From assembly GCF_000427095.1 (NCBI RefSeq), contig NC_021487.1:62001-126000 (forward strand): DNA of 64,000 nt, in the 5' to 3' direction. This DNA is from Chthonomonas calidirosea T49 (GTDB lineage Bacteria; Armatimonadota; Chthonomonadetes; Chthonomonadales; Chthonomonadaceae). Below, in pieces: positions 16,714 to 25,528 of the stretch; the first letter of the stretch is position 1; each line of letters starts with the position of its first letter. The notes under the pieces are model-generated. The model was not told the DNA's origin. It saw only the letters and a program-made list of their open reading frames with translations, and made no database searches. A program made the position numbers and the translations under genes.

Positions 16714-19164
16714 TTAAACAGGTTTTGATTTGGGTGCATCGAGAATTTCGCGCACTCTGCGGGCTAGGGTAGAGGGCGTAAAAGGTTTTTGTAAGAAAGC
16801 AGTGCCCTCATGGACGAGGTTTTGCACTTTTGTGTGTTCTTCCGTATAGCCGGAAATGTAGAGTACCGGCAGGTTGGGTCGGATGCGATGAGCTTGAGCC
16901 ACAAGTTCTAATCCGCTCTTTTGGGGCATGACCACATCGGTTATAAGAAGATCAATGGGTTTTGGGTATTTTGCGAGAATTTCCAGAGCTTCGTCGGGAC
17001 TTTCTGCCGTGAGGAGATGATAGCCCTTGCGCGTTAAAGAGAGCGTTAACGTTTGTAGCACAAGCGGCTCGTCTTCGACAAGCAGAATCGTCTCATTTCC
17101 GCTTGGGGATGAGGAGGAAACAGGAGCAGGTTGTACGTCCGACTCCTCATAGCTGCGCGGTAGAAAGATATGAAAGGCAGCTCCTTCCTGCAGGGCGCTA
17201 TCTGCAGCGATATATCCGCCCGCTTGCCGAATGATGCCATAGCAAGTAGATAGCCCCAGCCCGGTTCCCTTGCCGACCTCTTTTGTGGTAAAGAAAGGCT
17301 CAAAGATACGTGCAAGCACATCGGCACTCATTCCCTCACCGTCATCGCGGAATAGAATGTAGACGTACTCCCCAGGCGGAATCACCGTCTGAGCGAAGGT
17401 AAGCGTTTCAGAGACGGTTCTATTGTGAGTCTCGATGAGAATATGCCCTCCATGAGGCATGGCGTCACGCGAGTTGACCGCCAGATTCATGAGCACCTGT
17501 TCCATTTGACTCCGATCCGCTTTGACCGTCCAGAGGTTATTGCTGGGGCGAAAAGTCAGTTCGATGTCTTCCCCAATAATGCGGCGCAGGAGCTGCCCGA
17601 TGTCTACAATGAGACGATTGATGTCGAGATTTTGCGGACGCGTGATCTGTTTTCTAGCGAATGCGAGGAGTTGGGAGGTAAGTTGCTTTGCACGTTCGGC
17701 AGCTTGCTGGGCATGGTGCAGATGCGTTTGCGCCTGGGCATCGGATTGAATGTGATCTTCTAAAAGCTCCAGGTAGCCCACGATGGCAGCGAGCAGGTTA
17801 TTGAAGTCATGTGCGATGCCACCAGCAAGTCTACCGATGCTTTCCATTTTTTGTGCCTGAAGCAGTTGTGTCTCAAGGCGTCTACGTTCGGTGACGTCGC
17901 GGGCTAGAACAATACGCGCTTCCCTACCGGCATAGTTGGTATCATGTGAGGTAATCTCGACCTCGAAGATGGTGCCGTCTTTCCGTTTATGCCTCCAAAG
18001 AGTAGGAGGAGAATAACCGGCTTTCAGGTGAGCAAGGCGTTCTTCTAATGCCTCCCAATCTTCCGGCGGGCGAATATCACGGATGGTCATTTTAAGGAAT
18101 TCGTCTCGGCTATATCCATAATGCGCGATCGCGGCATCGCTTACATCGAGGAACTGGAGGGTGTGGATGTCGAAGACCCAGACGGGGTCTGGGATGCTAC
18201 GAAATAGGGAACGGTAGCGTTCTTCGCTCTCTTGGAGAGAGAGTTGAATTTGCAGGCGAGTATAGAGATGGCCAAGTGTAGAGGCGTAGAGGCGAAGAAG
18301 CTCTAGACGCTGCGGGGTAAAGTGTTGTCCAGAAAGTAGGTTATCGGCGCTTAGAAAGCCAATACAGCGGTTATGATTCCAGACGGAGGCAAAAACCAAA
18401 GTTCCATGACCTACTGGCTCCCCAAGAGCGTTACAGAGCGTGGAATTTTCGATGACGGCGATGGCTTGGGGGCTATGCTGTATTTGATGCAAAGCGTCGA
18501 GGGCTGGAAGAGGGCGTTGAACCGATCGCTCATCCACGGTTTTGCCCCCTTCATCTGTACCAAAGGTGCCTTTAATAAAGTTCTCTTTTAGGCACCAGAT
18601 ACCAAGCCTATCAAAGCCGAGCCGTTCTCGTCCTAACTCCACAGCAAGTTTATAGAAGGTCTCTTTGTCAGGGGCAAGGGCAAGTTGATAGGTAATCTCT
18701 TGAAGTGCGGTAAGTTTCTGAGTAAAAAGGCGATCCTCTTCATGGGCGCGTTGCAGAAGCTCCTCCACGCGTTTTCGGTCGTTGATGTCACGAAAATAGA
18801 CCGAAAGCCCGTGGACGTAAGGATAGGCGTGGACTTCAAACCAGGTCTCTAAAGGCGGATAGAACTCTTCAAAAGCAACAGAGCATCTCTCTTCAATCGC
18901 CCGATGATATTGCACATAAAATGTGGAACCCACTGCCTCGGGAAAGACTTCCCATATATTTTGCCCCAGTAACTCTTGTCGCGAACGACGAAGTAGCTTT
19001 TCGGCGTTACTATTGACGTACACAAAGCGCCAGTTCGTATCCAAGGCAAAGAAAGCATCGGTGATACTTGCTAAAATAGCCTGGGCTTGCAGGCCATCTT
19101 TGTCTAAGAAGCCTTCCAAGGTTGGATTAGTCGCGAAGGTATCAGAAGCTTGTTGTTCGCTCAT
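16714..19164 (-). CDS. Hybrid sensor histidine kinase with C-terminal receiver domain
   Basis: 816 aa, soluble (no membrane helix). Order: PAS at about 25-130, GAF-like about 150-305, second PAS about 315-430 ending in ARDVTERRRLE, HisKA with H452 (GGIAHDFNNLLAA), HATPase with N-box NLAVNSRDAMP, G1 FRDDGEGM and G2 GKGTGLGLS up to about 670, then a receiver domain with VEDEP and phospho-acceptor D743 (ITDVVMP) to the end. It could pass phosphate within itself to D743. No DNA-binding partner is adjacent. It lies between the two permease genes of a sugar ABC operon, 14 bases after the MalF-type gene, with AAGGAG before its ATG. Confidence 0.93.
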   Translation of the reverse strand: MSEQQASDTFATNPTLEGFLDKDGLQAQAILASITDAFFALDTNWRFVYVNSNAEKLLRRSRQELLGQNIWEVFPEAVGSTFYVQYHRAIEERCSVAFEEFYPPLETWFEVHAYPYVHGLSVYFRDINDRKRVEELLQRAHEEDRLFTQKLTALQEITYQLALAPDKETFYKLAVELGRERLGFDRLGIWCLKENFIKGTFGTDEGGKTVDERSVQRPLPALDALHQIQHSPQAIAVIENSTLCNALGEPVGHGTLVFASVWNHNRCIGFLSADNLLSGQHFTPQRLELLRLYASTLGHLYTRLQIQLSLQESEERYRSLFRSIPDPVWVFDIHTLQFLDVSDAAIAHYGYSRDEFLKMTIRDIRPPEDWEALEERLAHLKAGYSPPTLWRHKRKDGTIFEVEITSHDTNYAGREARIVLARDVTERRRLETQLLQAQKMESIGRLAGGIAHDFNNLLAAIVGYLELLEDHIQSDAQAQTHLHHAQQAAERAKQLTSQLLAFARKQITRPQNLDINRLIVDIGQLLRRIIGEDIELTFRPSNNLWTVKADRSQMEQVLMNLAVNSRDAMPHGGHILIETHNRTVSETLTFAQTVIPPGEYVYILFRDDGEGMSADVLARIFEPFFTTKEVGKGTGLGLSTCYGIIRQAGGYIAADSALQEGAAFHIFLPRSYEESDVQPAPVSSSSPSGNETILLVEDEPLVLQTLTLSLTRKGYHLLTAESPDEALEILAKYPKPIDLLITDVVMPQKSGLELVAQAHRIRPNLPVLYISGYTEEHTKVQNLVHEGTAFLQKPFTPSTLARRVREILDAPKSKPV

Positions 19165-19178
19165 CTATCGCAAACTCC

Positions 19179-20060
19179 TTAATTGCCGCCATAATGCACA
19201 TGACGTTCGCTAAATTTAAGGGCGGCAAGGGTTAAAATGAGGATCACAACAAACAGTATCCAACCCATGGCACAGGCGTAGCCCATTTTATGGTAGATGA
19301 AGGCGTTATCGAAAAGGTACATGGCATAGAAATAGATGGAGCGTGCCGGTGCGCCCTGAGGTGAGATGACGTAGGGTACCGTAAAGATTTGAAGGGTACC
19401 GATAATGCCCATGATGACGTTGAAGAGGATGACGGGGGAGATCATGGGAAGGGTAACATGGAGCGTTTTGGCCCACCAGCCCGCTCCATCGAGGTCAGCA
19501 GCCTCGTAGAGTTGTCGGGGCACATCCTGCAGTCCGGCCAAGTAGATTACCATAGCGTTGCCGACACCCCATGCCGAAAGCACGACGAGAGCCGTTTTTG
19601 ACCAGGCCGGATCGCCCAGCCAGTTAGGGCCTTTAATGCCAAGATCCTGCAAGAAGGCGTTGAGGATGCCGTACTGTCCGTTAAATATCCATTGCCAGAG
19701 AATGGCGAGAGCCACCATGGGAACAAGGGAAGGAATGAAGAAAATAGTTCGGTAAAAGGCCATCCCGCGCACCTTTGTATTTAGTAGCAGGGCCAACGAG
19801 AGCGCCACCAAAGCGCTGATGGGCAACGCCCAGAGAGTATAGACGACAGTGTTTTGAACCGTTTGCCAGAAAATAGCGTCGTGGACGAGGTCACGATAGT
19901 TAGCGAGCCCGATGAAGACGGGCGGATAGAGAACGGAGTAGTCGCAGAAGCTGAAGTAGATAGAGGCGACCACCGGGTAGAGCAGGAAGGCAGTGAACCC
20001 AATGAACCATGGAAGAACGAAGAGGAGCGCAGTGCGCGTTTCGCGTCGGCTCTGTTTCAT
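19179..20060 (-). CDS. Carbohydrate ABC transporter permease (MalF type)
   Basis: 293 aa, six membrane helices. The EAA loop is YEAADLDGAGWWAKTLHVTLPM. The N terminus RRETRTALLFVLPWFIGFTAFLLYPVVASI is typical of CUT1 permeases of the MalF/UgpA group. Its ATG overlaps the stop of the binding-protein gene (ATGA-type overlap at 20057-20060). It forms the channel with the MalG-type partner that lies beyond the kinase gene. Confidence 0.9.
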   Translation of the reverse strand: MKQSRRETRTALLFVLPWFIGFTAFLLYPVVASIYFSFCDYSVLYPPVFIGLANYRDLVHDAIFWQTVQNTVVYTLWALPISALVALSLALLLNTKVRGMAFYRTIFFIPSLVPMVALAILWQWIFNGQYGILNAFLQDLGIKGPNWLGDPAWSKTALVVLSAWGVGNAMVIYLAGLQDVPRQLYEAADLDGAGWWAKTLHVTLPMISPVILFNVIMGIIGTLQIFTVPYVISPQGAPARSIYFYAMYLFDNAFIYHKMGYACAMGWILFVVILILTLAALKFSERHVHYGGN

Positions 20061-21451
20061 TGGTTAGCTCCTTGCGTAGGGAGAGTCTGATCCTCGTGCA
20101 TGACCTGTTGACGTAGATGTAGGCGTCGCAGGTATTCATCTAACTTCGGTTGCATCTCTTTTTGCACCTCTTCGAGGGCTTGTTCGGGTGTTTTTTCCAT
20201 GAGTGTTACCTCATCTATCGCATTAGAGAGGGCGCTACTATACTCAGGCCATATGCCCATTTTGGGCGGTGTGATCACGTTTTTACTATAGGCTAGCCTC
20301 ACGAACAACTTGATATAGGGGTTAGGGTGAGTCGCATAAAACTGGGGGTCTACGTGGCGCAGCGGAGAGAACTTTCTTTGAAGGCCGCACAGCATTTCGC
20401 TGCCCTTACGCGATTCGATGAACCGAATAAAGGCGAAAGCGGCGTTCGGATGTTTTGCCCCATGCGGGATCACTAAGACGTCCTCGTCGGCCACAGAGGT
20501 ATTGGCCAGATCCGGCCGGTCAGCAGGATAAGGGAAAGGCACAACGCCCCATATGCGTTTCGGTTTTTCCATTTGAGGCGCGAAGCGACTAATAAAGTTA
20601 TACATCCATACGCCCTGAAGCTCCATGGCGACCTTGCCATCGAGGAAGCCGTTTTGAGGGGAAGAAAAAGTTCCTAGGCCACTTCGGAAGGACTGCAAAT
20701 TGCCCGGCCCATATTTTTGGGAGTAAGATTGTATCCACTGATAAGCCCGGATATTACCGGGATCGGTGGCCGTGATTTTATCGCTTCCATTCCACAGTTT
20801 GCCGCCAAAGAAATAGCCCCACGCCCAGTTCCACCATCCTGGCTCTGTGGGTAGAAAACCGACTTTCTGTATATTGCCGTTGGCATCACGAGTGGTGATC
20901 TTGGCGGCATCGGCATCCAGTTCTTCGATTGTTTTCGGTGGGTGAGTGATACCGGCGGCAAGTAGCATGGCCATGTTGTAGTGCAGAGCGGTGGTAGCAG
21001 GTGTGCTTGGAAGTGCGTATTGATGGCCGTGATAGTGCCCCATATCCCAAAACACGGGGATAAAGTGGTTGCGGTCTAGCCCATAGCGTTTGCAGTAGCT
21101 ATCGAGGGGAATAATCGCGTTATCGTCGGCATATTGGGCCACATTGGGGCCGTAGAGGCCGGCTACGTCGGGCGGGTCTCCTCCGGCGATGGCAAGAAGG
21201 GTTTTGTTCTCAATGCCGCTGACGGTGAGGAGATCTACATGAATGCGATTTTGAGAGCGGTTAAACGCTTCGACCGTCTTGCGGATGGCATCGCCTTCGA
21301 AGTCCGTCCATTTTTCCCAGTAGATAACGTGGATTTTGCCATCGTGATAGGTAGGGTGCGCGATCATCTCGCTATAGATAGCTGTCGCGATAATCAGGAC
21401 GGCTATCATGGGAAGGCCGAGTCGGTTCAGCGGCAGGGGCGAACGTTTCAA
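20057..21451 (-). CDS. Extracellular solute-binding protein, family 1 (sugar ABC transporter)
   Basis: 464 aa from a TTG at 21451 that has AAGGAG ten bases before it. Longer in-frame starts run through a likely -10 box and are rejected. The hydrophobic segment MIAVLIIATAIYSEMI near residue 15 is a signal anchor without a lipobox. The mature part starts with KIHVIYWEKWTDFEGDAIRKTVEAFN, the fold of maltose-type binding proteins, and contains GGDPPDVAGLYGPNVAQYAD and later GKVAMELQGVWM. First gene of the operon feeding the MalF and MalG type permeases. The ligand is not known. Confidence 0.87.
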   Translation of the reverse strand: MKRSPLPLNRLGLPMIAVLIIATAIYSEMIAHPTYHDGKIHVIYWEKWTDFEGDAIRKTVEAFNRSQNRIHVDLLTVSGIENKTLLAIAGGDPPDVAGLYGPNVAQYADDNAIIPLDSYCKRYGLDRNHFIPVFWDMGHYHGHQYALPSTPATTALHYNMAMLLAAGITHPPKTIEELDADAAKITTRDANGNIQKVGFLPTEPGWWNWAWGYFFGGKLWNGSDKITATDPGNIRAYQWIQSYSQKYGPGNLQSFRSGLGTFSSPQNGFLDGKVAMELQGVWMYNFISRFAPQMEKPKRIWGVVPFPYPADRPDLANTSVADEDVLVIPHGAKHPNAAFAFIRFIESRKGSEMLCGLQRKFSPLRHVDPQFYATHPNPYIKLFVRLAYSKNVITPPKMGIWPEYSSALSNAIDEVTLMEKTPEQALEEVQKEMQPKLDEYLRRLHLRQQVMHEDQTLPTQGANQ

Positions 21452-21587
21452 CAGAAAAGCGCTCCTTGCAGAGTTTCGAACATTATGCTCTATTGTACCC
21501 TCTGCGCACGAAGAATCGAGCAAGCTGTACGTTTGTGTGCGCCACCTGTGTCACAATGTTTAGGATGTTTTGCAGGGGAGGGACGCG

Positions 21588-22412
21588 ATGCAGCAAGTTG
21601 CGAGCCTAGTGACGCCAGATGAACGTTTTTGGGCCGATGTAGCTGCCATTGAAAAGGCCTCGACCGGGGTGCTCTGTTTTGCTGCAGAGGATTTACAGAC
21701 ACGGAAGGTCGTGCAACACAACGCGGAGCATAAATGCCGTACGGCCAGCGTTATCAAGCTGCCTATTCTAGTGCATGTTGGTTTAGAGGTCGCGGAGGGC
21801 CGACGGGCGTGGGAGGAACCTTTGGTGCTGACCGATGAGGAAAAGGTGCCTGGGTCGGGCATCCTCTCGCAACTGACGGCAGGCCTACAGCTTACTTTGC
21901 GCGACGTGTGCGTACTGATGATCGTTCTTTCCGATAACACCGCCACAAATATGATTATCGAGCATATTGGCGGGGTGAACCCTATTAATGCACGGATGAG
22001 AGCGCTTGGGTTGGAGACAACCACCTGCTTTCGCAAGGTGTATGCCAGAGATGCCCTTCCCAATCCCTATGGCTTAGGCGTGACAACGCCACGGGAGATG
22101 TTGCAACTTCTTGAGATGATCGCAACCGGTAGCTTGGGCAGTGAGGCCCTATGTGAAGAGTTTTTAGCTATTCTCTCCAAGCAGCACTATCGCGATTGCA
22201 TCCCGCGCTATCTGCCGGAGGAGTGGCGTTATGCTGGCAAGACAGGTTCGATTGATGAGGCTCGCAACGACGTCGGCATCGTTACCGATGCAGTAGGAAA
22301 TAGGTTCGCACTGGCGCTGTTCTGTCAGGAGCTGCAGGTGGTGTGTTGGACGGCGGATAATCCGGGTGAAATCGCTTTGGCTCAGCTTGCAAAACGGCTT
22401 CTTTTAGAGTAG
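21588..22412 (+). CDS. Class A beta-lactamase-like serine hydrolase, cytoplasmic form
   Basis: 274 aa. The three serine-hydrolase motifs of the penicillin-binding fold are present: SxxK (S54-V-I-K57), SDN (115-117) and KTG (218-220). The Glu166 motif ExxLN of true class A beta-lactamases is not evident: the matching loop reads ARDALPNPYGLGVTTPREM. No signal peptide is visible, so activity on cell-wall penicillin targets is doubtful. It may be an esterase or peptidase of this fold. ATG 21588 has GGGGAGG before it; an upstream TTG would add 6 residues. Divergent from the sugar transport operon. Confidence 0.78.
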   Translation: MQQVASLVTPDERFWADVAAIEKASTGVLCFAAEDLQTRKVVQHNAEHKCRTASVIKLPILVHVGLEVAEGRRAWEEPLVLTDEEKVPGSGILSQLTAGLQLTLRDVCVLMIVLSDNTATNMIIEHIGGVNPINARMRALGLETTTCFRKVYARDALPNPYGLGVTTPREMLQLLEMIATGSLGSEALCEEFLAILSKQHYRDCIPRYLPEEWRYAGKTGSIDEARNDVGIVTDAVGNRFALALFCQELQVVCWTADNPGEIALAQLAKRLLLE

Positions 22413-22464
22413 CGGAGCAGGGATGCAGGACCAGCACGGGCGCAATGCCTTTGCCCTTCCCTTT

Positions 22465-22586
22465 GGCTAGGTTGGCGGATAGGATCGCGGCTAGCCCCAT
22501 TGCAGTTGGGCTGCTGTAAACCGGCCGTACGATTCGGAGGCAGGTCCGAATGCGCGCCAGACCAAAGCTGGCGTCTTTAGGCGCGC
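22465..22586. other. Structure-rich convergent intergenic region
   Basis: Four inverted repeats follow each other between convergent genes: GGCTAG/CTAGCC (22465-22470, 22491-22496), GCAG/CTGC (22502-22505, 22511-22514), ATTCGGA/TCCGAAT (22532-22538, 22545-22551) and GCGCGCC/GGCGCGC (22552-22558, 22580-22586). None has a U-run. They may end transcription from both sides or be part of an untranslated RNA. Confidence 0.35.
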
Positions 22587-22592
22587 GATCGT

Positions 22593-23441
22593 TTACGGCT
22601 CTGATGTGATTTTCGATTCTGGGTTGGGTTCGACGTGCCAGGGCGTGTCTTCGATGGGCGTGTTCTGAGGTGGAGGCGGCATAAGCGCATAGCGTGCAAG
22701 CAGAAGGCAGGTGGCGCGCGTTACCAGTTGTAGCGGGAGCGCGGGGTAGAGCAGGATCCAAGCAATACCGGTGAGAAAGCAGAGCAGCACGAGCAGTGCG
22801 GTGATACAAAGAAGGCCTAGAGTATAGAGCGGATTCCCCAGGGTAAGAAAAAAGGAGCGACGAATAGCGGCCAAAGCTCCACGGCGCGCCCGCCGGTTTT
22901 CTTCGTCAAAAACCCCGTTCTCCTGTAAAACCAGCAGTGGGTATTGGTAGAGCAGAAGCAGTGACCAGCAAAGGAGGATGTAAGCCCAAAAGAGGGGGAG
23001 GAGGGTACCGAAAGGATGATGCCTGTAAGTATAAAAAAGGAGGTTTGCAAGCAACCCGAAGGTAATGACCAGCTGAATGAGGCCAAGGCGCATGGCTGGC
23101 CAGTAGTGTTGACGAAAGCCCTGAAGCAGATAAGCCCAGGATACCGAGCGCCCCGTGCAAATTCGGTAGGCGACAAAACAGTAGGCCGTGAAAAAGGGCG
23201 GAAAAATGGGTAGTGTCAGCAGGATAAGCAGAAAATAGCTCGCATGAGGGGGGCTGTGAAAAAGCTTTATGGCGCTGAGAGGAACAGAGATGAGCAGAGG
23301 GATTAGCAGACTGTGGAGCAGGCTGAAGGATATGGCCAAGCCAAGATGATCCCAAAAATCGCGCAGAGTAAGGCGCAACACCTGAAAAAGCGTGGGTCTG
23401 AAAGGGCTTTGCGTGGCAGAGTCGCTCATTGTGGACTTCAT
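22593..23441 (-). CDS. Integral membrane protein of unknown function (DUF624/YesL-like style)
   Basis: 282 aa with about six membrane helices: roughly 32-55, 66-90, 115-135, 145-168, 205-230 and a last one near 235-255. Cytoplasmic loops are Arg-rich (ENRRARRGALAAIRRSFF). The layout, with TLRDFWDHLGLA at the start and an amphipathic RRSFFLTLGNPLYTLGLL segment, recalls YesL/DUF624 proteins, which occur near sugar transporters, but the match is weak. AAGGAACAG precedes the ATG at 23441. It is divergent from the LacI-type gene. Confidence 0.5.
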   Translation of the reverse strand: MKSTMSDSATQSPFRPTLFQVLRLTLRDFWDHLGLAISFSLLHSLLIPLLISVPLSAIKLFHSPPHASYFLLILLTLPIFPPFFTAYCFVAYRICTGRSVSWAYLLQGFRQHYWPAMRLGLIQLVITFGLLANLLFYTYRHHPFGTLLPLFWAYILLCWSLLLLYQYPLLVLQENGVFDEENRRARRGALAAIRRSFFLTLGNPLYTLGLLCITALLVLLCFLTGIAWILLYPALPLQLVTRATCLLLARYALMPPPPQNTPIEDTPWHVEPNPESKITSEP

Positions 23442-23466
23442 CTGTTCCTTTTTGTGCGTGTTTCTC

Positions 23467-23495
23467 TTGACAGTAACCTCTTTTCATTGTATCAT
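23467..23495 (+). promoter_or_regulatory. Promoter of the LacI-family gene
   Basis: TTGACA (23467-23472), 17-base spacer, TATCAT (23490-23495). It lies about 50 bases before the start codon at 23552, so the leader is short. Confidence 0.65.
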
Positions 23496-23551
23496 ATATA
23501 CGAAGGGTGACAGGTGTTAGATATAAAGTAGAGAAAAGGTGACAGAAAACT

Positions 23552-24580
23552 ATGGGGGTTACGATTCGCGAGCTGGCAGAAGCAAGTGGGGTGGCGCCAT
23601 CCACCGTATCATATGTTATCAACAACGGCCCACGCCGTATAAGCGCTCGTACACGAGCGCGGGTAGAAGAGGCCATGCGTCGTCTCAACTACACTCCCAA
23701 CGCACTGGCGCGTGGATTAGTGCAGAAACGCATTCATACCATTGGGGTCGTCTTCACACACTACGATCACCTCGTGCCAAATCTGTATTTTATGACGGTG
23801 TTGCAAGGCATTCTAGGGGCAACGATGGAGCGTAACCAGAACGTGTTGTTGTTTACGGACAATTTAGAGTGTGACGTTACTAAGAACCTGATGCGTTGGT
23901 GCGATGGACGCTGTGATGGCCTTGTGATTGTCGCATTACCGCACAACCCAACGGTAATAGATGAGTTGCTTGCACGCGAGGTACCCTTTGTGCTAGTAAA
24001 CTACATGACAGACCGCAAGGATGTCACCTGCATAGATGTAGACAATGTGTCAGCCGCTCACCGGGCAGTTAACTATCTTATCGAGATGGGACATAAAAAG
24101 ATCGCCATTTTTTGTGGTCATGATAGTACGGACAGCACCCACGAGCGATTGACTGGTTATCGTCAAGCCCTCATGGAGGCTGGTCTCCCTATTTGCGAAA
24201 AATGGATATTCCCAGGCAAATATTTTGAGGAGTTTGGGTACCATCAGGCGGAGAGGCTACTGGCTCTGCCCCAAGCGGAGCGGCCAACAGCCGTCTTCTG
24301 CTCAAACGATGAGTTGGCGATTGGAGCGCTGAAAGCGTTTGCTGAGCATGGAGTAAAGGTACCTGAAGAGATATCGCTTATTGGCTTTGATGACATTATT
24401 ACGGCATCAACCATCCAACCCCCGCTTACCACGATGCGGCAGCCGCTAGTCGAGATAGGAGCACGAGCTACGGAGCTGTTATTGGAACAGATCGAACACA
24501 AACGCGCCCCCGGCATCAAAGAGCTTATGCCAACGGAGCTCGTGATTCGGGGGACCGTGGCAGAGCCGCCCTGTCGTTAG
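23552..24580 (+). CDS. LacI-family transcriptional regulator
   Basis: 342 aa. The N-terminal helix-turn-helix and hinge are complete: VTIRELAEASGVAPSTVSYVINN (3-25), then RISARTRARVEEAMRRLNYTPNALARGL. The effector domain is of the periplasmic binding type: TIGVVFTHYDHLVPNLYF, CDGLVIVALPHN, CIDVDNVSAAHRAVNYLIEMGHKKIAIFCG and the C-terminal PLTTMRQPLVEIGARATELLLEQI. A sugar or nucleoside effector is likely. Targets are not visible; the sugar ABC operon 2 kb to the left is a possible one. Confidence 0.92.
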   Translation: MGVTIRELAEASGVAPSTVSYVINNGPRRISARTRARVEEAMRRLNYTPNALARGLVQKRIHTIGVVFTHYDHLVPNLYFMTVLQGILGATMERNQNVLLFTDNLECDVTKNLMRWCDGRCDGLVIVALPHNPTVIDELLAREVPFVLVNYMTDRKDVTCIDVDNVSAAHRAVNYLIEMGHKKIAIFCGHDSTDSTHERLTGYRQALMEAGLPICEKWIFPGKYFEEFGYHQAERLLALPQAERPTAVFCSNDELAIGALKAFAEHGVKVPEEISLIGFDDIITASTIQPPLTTMRQPLVEIGARATELLLEQIEHKRAPGIKELMPTELVIRGTVAEPPCR

Positions 24581-24642
24581 TAATAATAACCTTATTGTAG
24601 CACAAGCCTCTCCTGGTGGTGCTAAGAGCTGTAACCCTTTAG

Positions 24643-24671
24643 TAGACAGTGGCCATTATCTGCGCTATAAT
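24643..24671 (+). promoter_or_regulatory. Promoter before the DUF488 gene region
   Basis: TAGACA (24643-24648), 17-base spacer, TATAAT (24666-24671). A weak hairpin, AATGGT/ACCATT followed by TTTT, near 24739-24760 could stop part of the transcripts. Confidence 0.6.
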
Positions 24672-24731
24672 GCCTGTTCATGAATGGAATAGCGCGAATG
24701 TGGCTGCTGTTAGAAAAGCCTCCTGACCTAG

Positions 24732-25090
24732 GAAGGCAATGGTAAACAAAAAACCATTTTTCAGATAACCCCCGTCTTTCTTTTGCCTCCCTGTAGGCTG
24801 CAACAGCTGTTCCGACTCGTCAGGCCCAACGGGGCGATAGGCATCGGCATTGATGAACCATATCCTTGTTGCCTAAGCTTAAAGGAAATTAAAGGAAATC
24901 ATCCGAAATTATTCTCAGGCACTCTTGGGAGAAGATTTCACGCGACGACCAGGCCTTTCTGATAAAGGTCGAACAGACTCCTGCGCATGCGCAGCCGGCG
25001 CTCTCGGAATTTGCCGATGGTAATTTGCAAAAGGCCATAGATGGCCAGCCGTCCCTAGAAGTAACAAGACCTGGAGGATTCGGAAGGTGA
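24732..25090 (+). pseudogene. Possible decayed gene upstream of DUF488
   Basis: This gap between the LacI gene and DUF488 has no intact gene but shows protein-like open stretches in two frames without start codons. Frame one (24732-24957, after a TAG) reads LQQLFRLVRPNGAIGIGIDE, which resembles the region after motif II of SAM methyltransferases (RxLRPGG). Frame two (24893-25090) reads HSWEKISRDDQAFLIKVEQT and ends with a TGA that overlaps the DUF488 start as GTGA, as in a coupled operon. The gene may have been broken by small indels. The assignment is weak. Confidence 0.3.
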
Positions 25091-25449
25091 TCAAAGTGAA
25101 ACGGGTCTATGAGCCAGAAGAACCAGATGACGGAAAGCGCTATCTGGTAGAGCGGTTGTGGCCGAGAGGGATGAAACGGGAAGCGCTGCACATCTACGAG
25201 TGGTTAAAAGAGTTAGCCCCGTCGCCTGAGTTGCGACGGTGGTTTGGGCATGATCCATCGAAGTGGCCGGAGTTTCAGCAGCGTTATCGTGCCGAGCTCG
25301 CGCGGGCCGAGGCTTCCCTCCTGCAAGAGTTAGTTAAAGAGGCTCGCCAGGGGAATGTGACCTTGCTCTATAGTGCGCGCGATACGGAACATAACAGCGC
25401 GCTTGTACTAAAATCCTTTTTAGAGGAGCAGCTTCGAAGGGGGGATTGA
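25087..25449 (+). CDS. DUF488 family protein (YeaO-like)
   Basis: 120 aa from a GTG at 25087, with GGAGGATTCGGAAG before it. KRVYEPEEPDDGKRYLVERLWPRGMKRE, WLKELAPSPELRRWFGHDP and VTLLYSARDTEHNSALVLKSFL are the hallmarks of the small DUF488 proteins. Function unknown; members are compact cytoplasmic proteins with conserved Arg, Trp and His residues that suggest a nucleic-acid or nucleotide role. The start overlaps a preceding stop codon, which suggests a lost partner gene upstream. Confidence 0.85.
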   Translation: MIKVKRVYEPEEPDDGKRYLVERLWPRGMKREALHIYEWLKELAPSPELRRWFGHDPSKWPEFQQRYRAELARAEASLLQELVKEARQGNVTLLYSARDTEHNSALVLKSFLEEQLRRGD

Positions 25450-25528
25450 CAGAGGGCGCGAAAAAATGTCTTAATCTGTTATCCTCGATGCAAGAAAGCG
25501 GCTTCTCAGAAGTTAGCTCTGAAGGCTT

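Noticed and set aside
22282-22809. Minus-strand frame of 175 codons across the convergent gap
   Set aside because: Crosses two real genes in other frames, Arg/Pro-rich with no domain pattern.
24889-25191. Minus-strand frame of 100 codons
   Set aside because: Overlaps the start of DUF488 in antisense and shows no ribosome-binding site.
25446-25474. TTGACA before ftsE as a promoter
   Set aside because: The -10 at 17 bases (TCTTAA) is poor; evidence is too weak to list as a feature.
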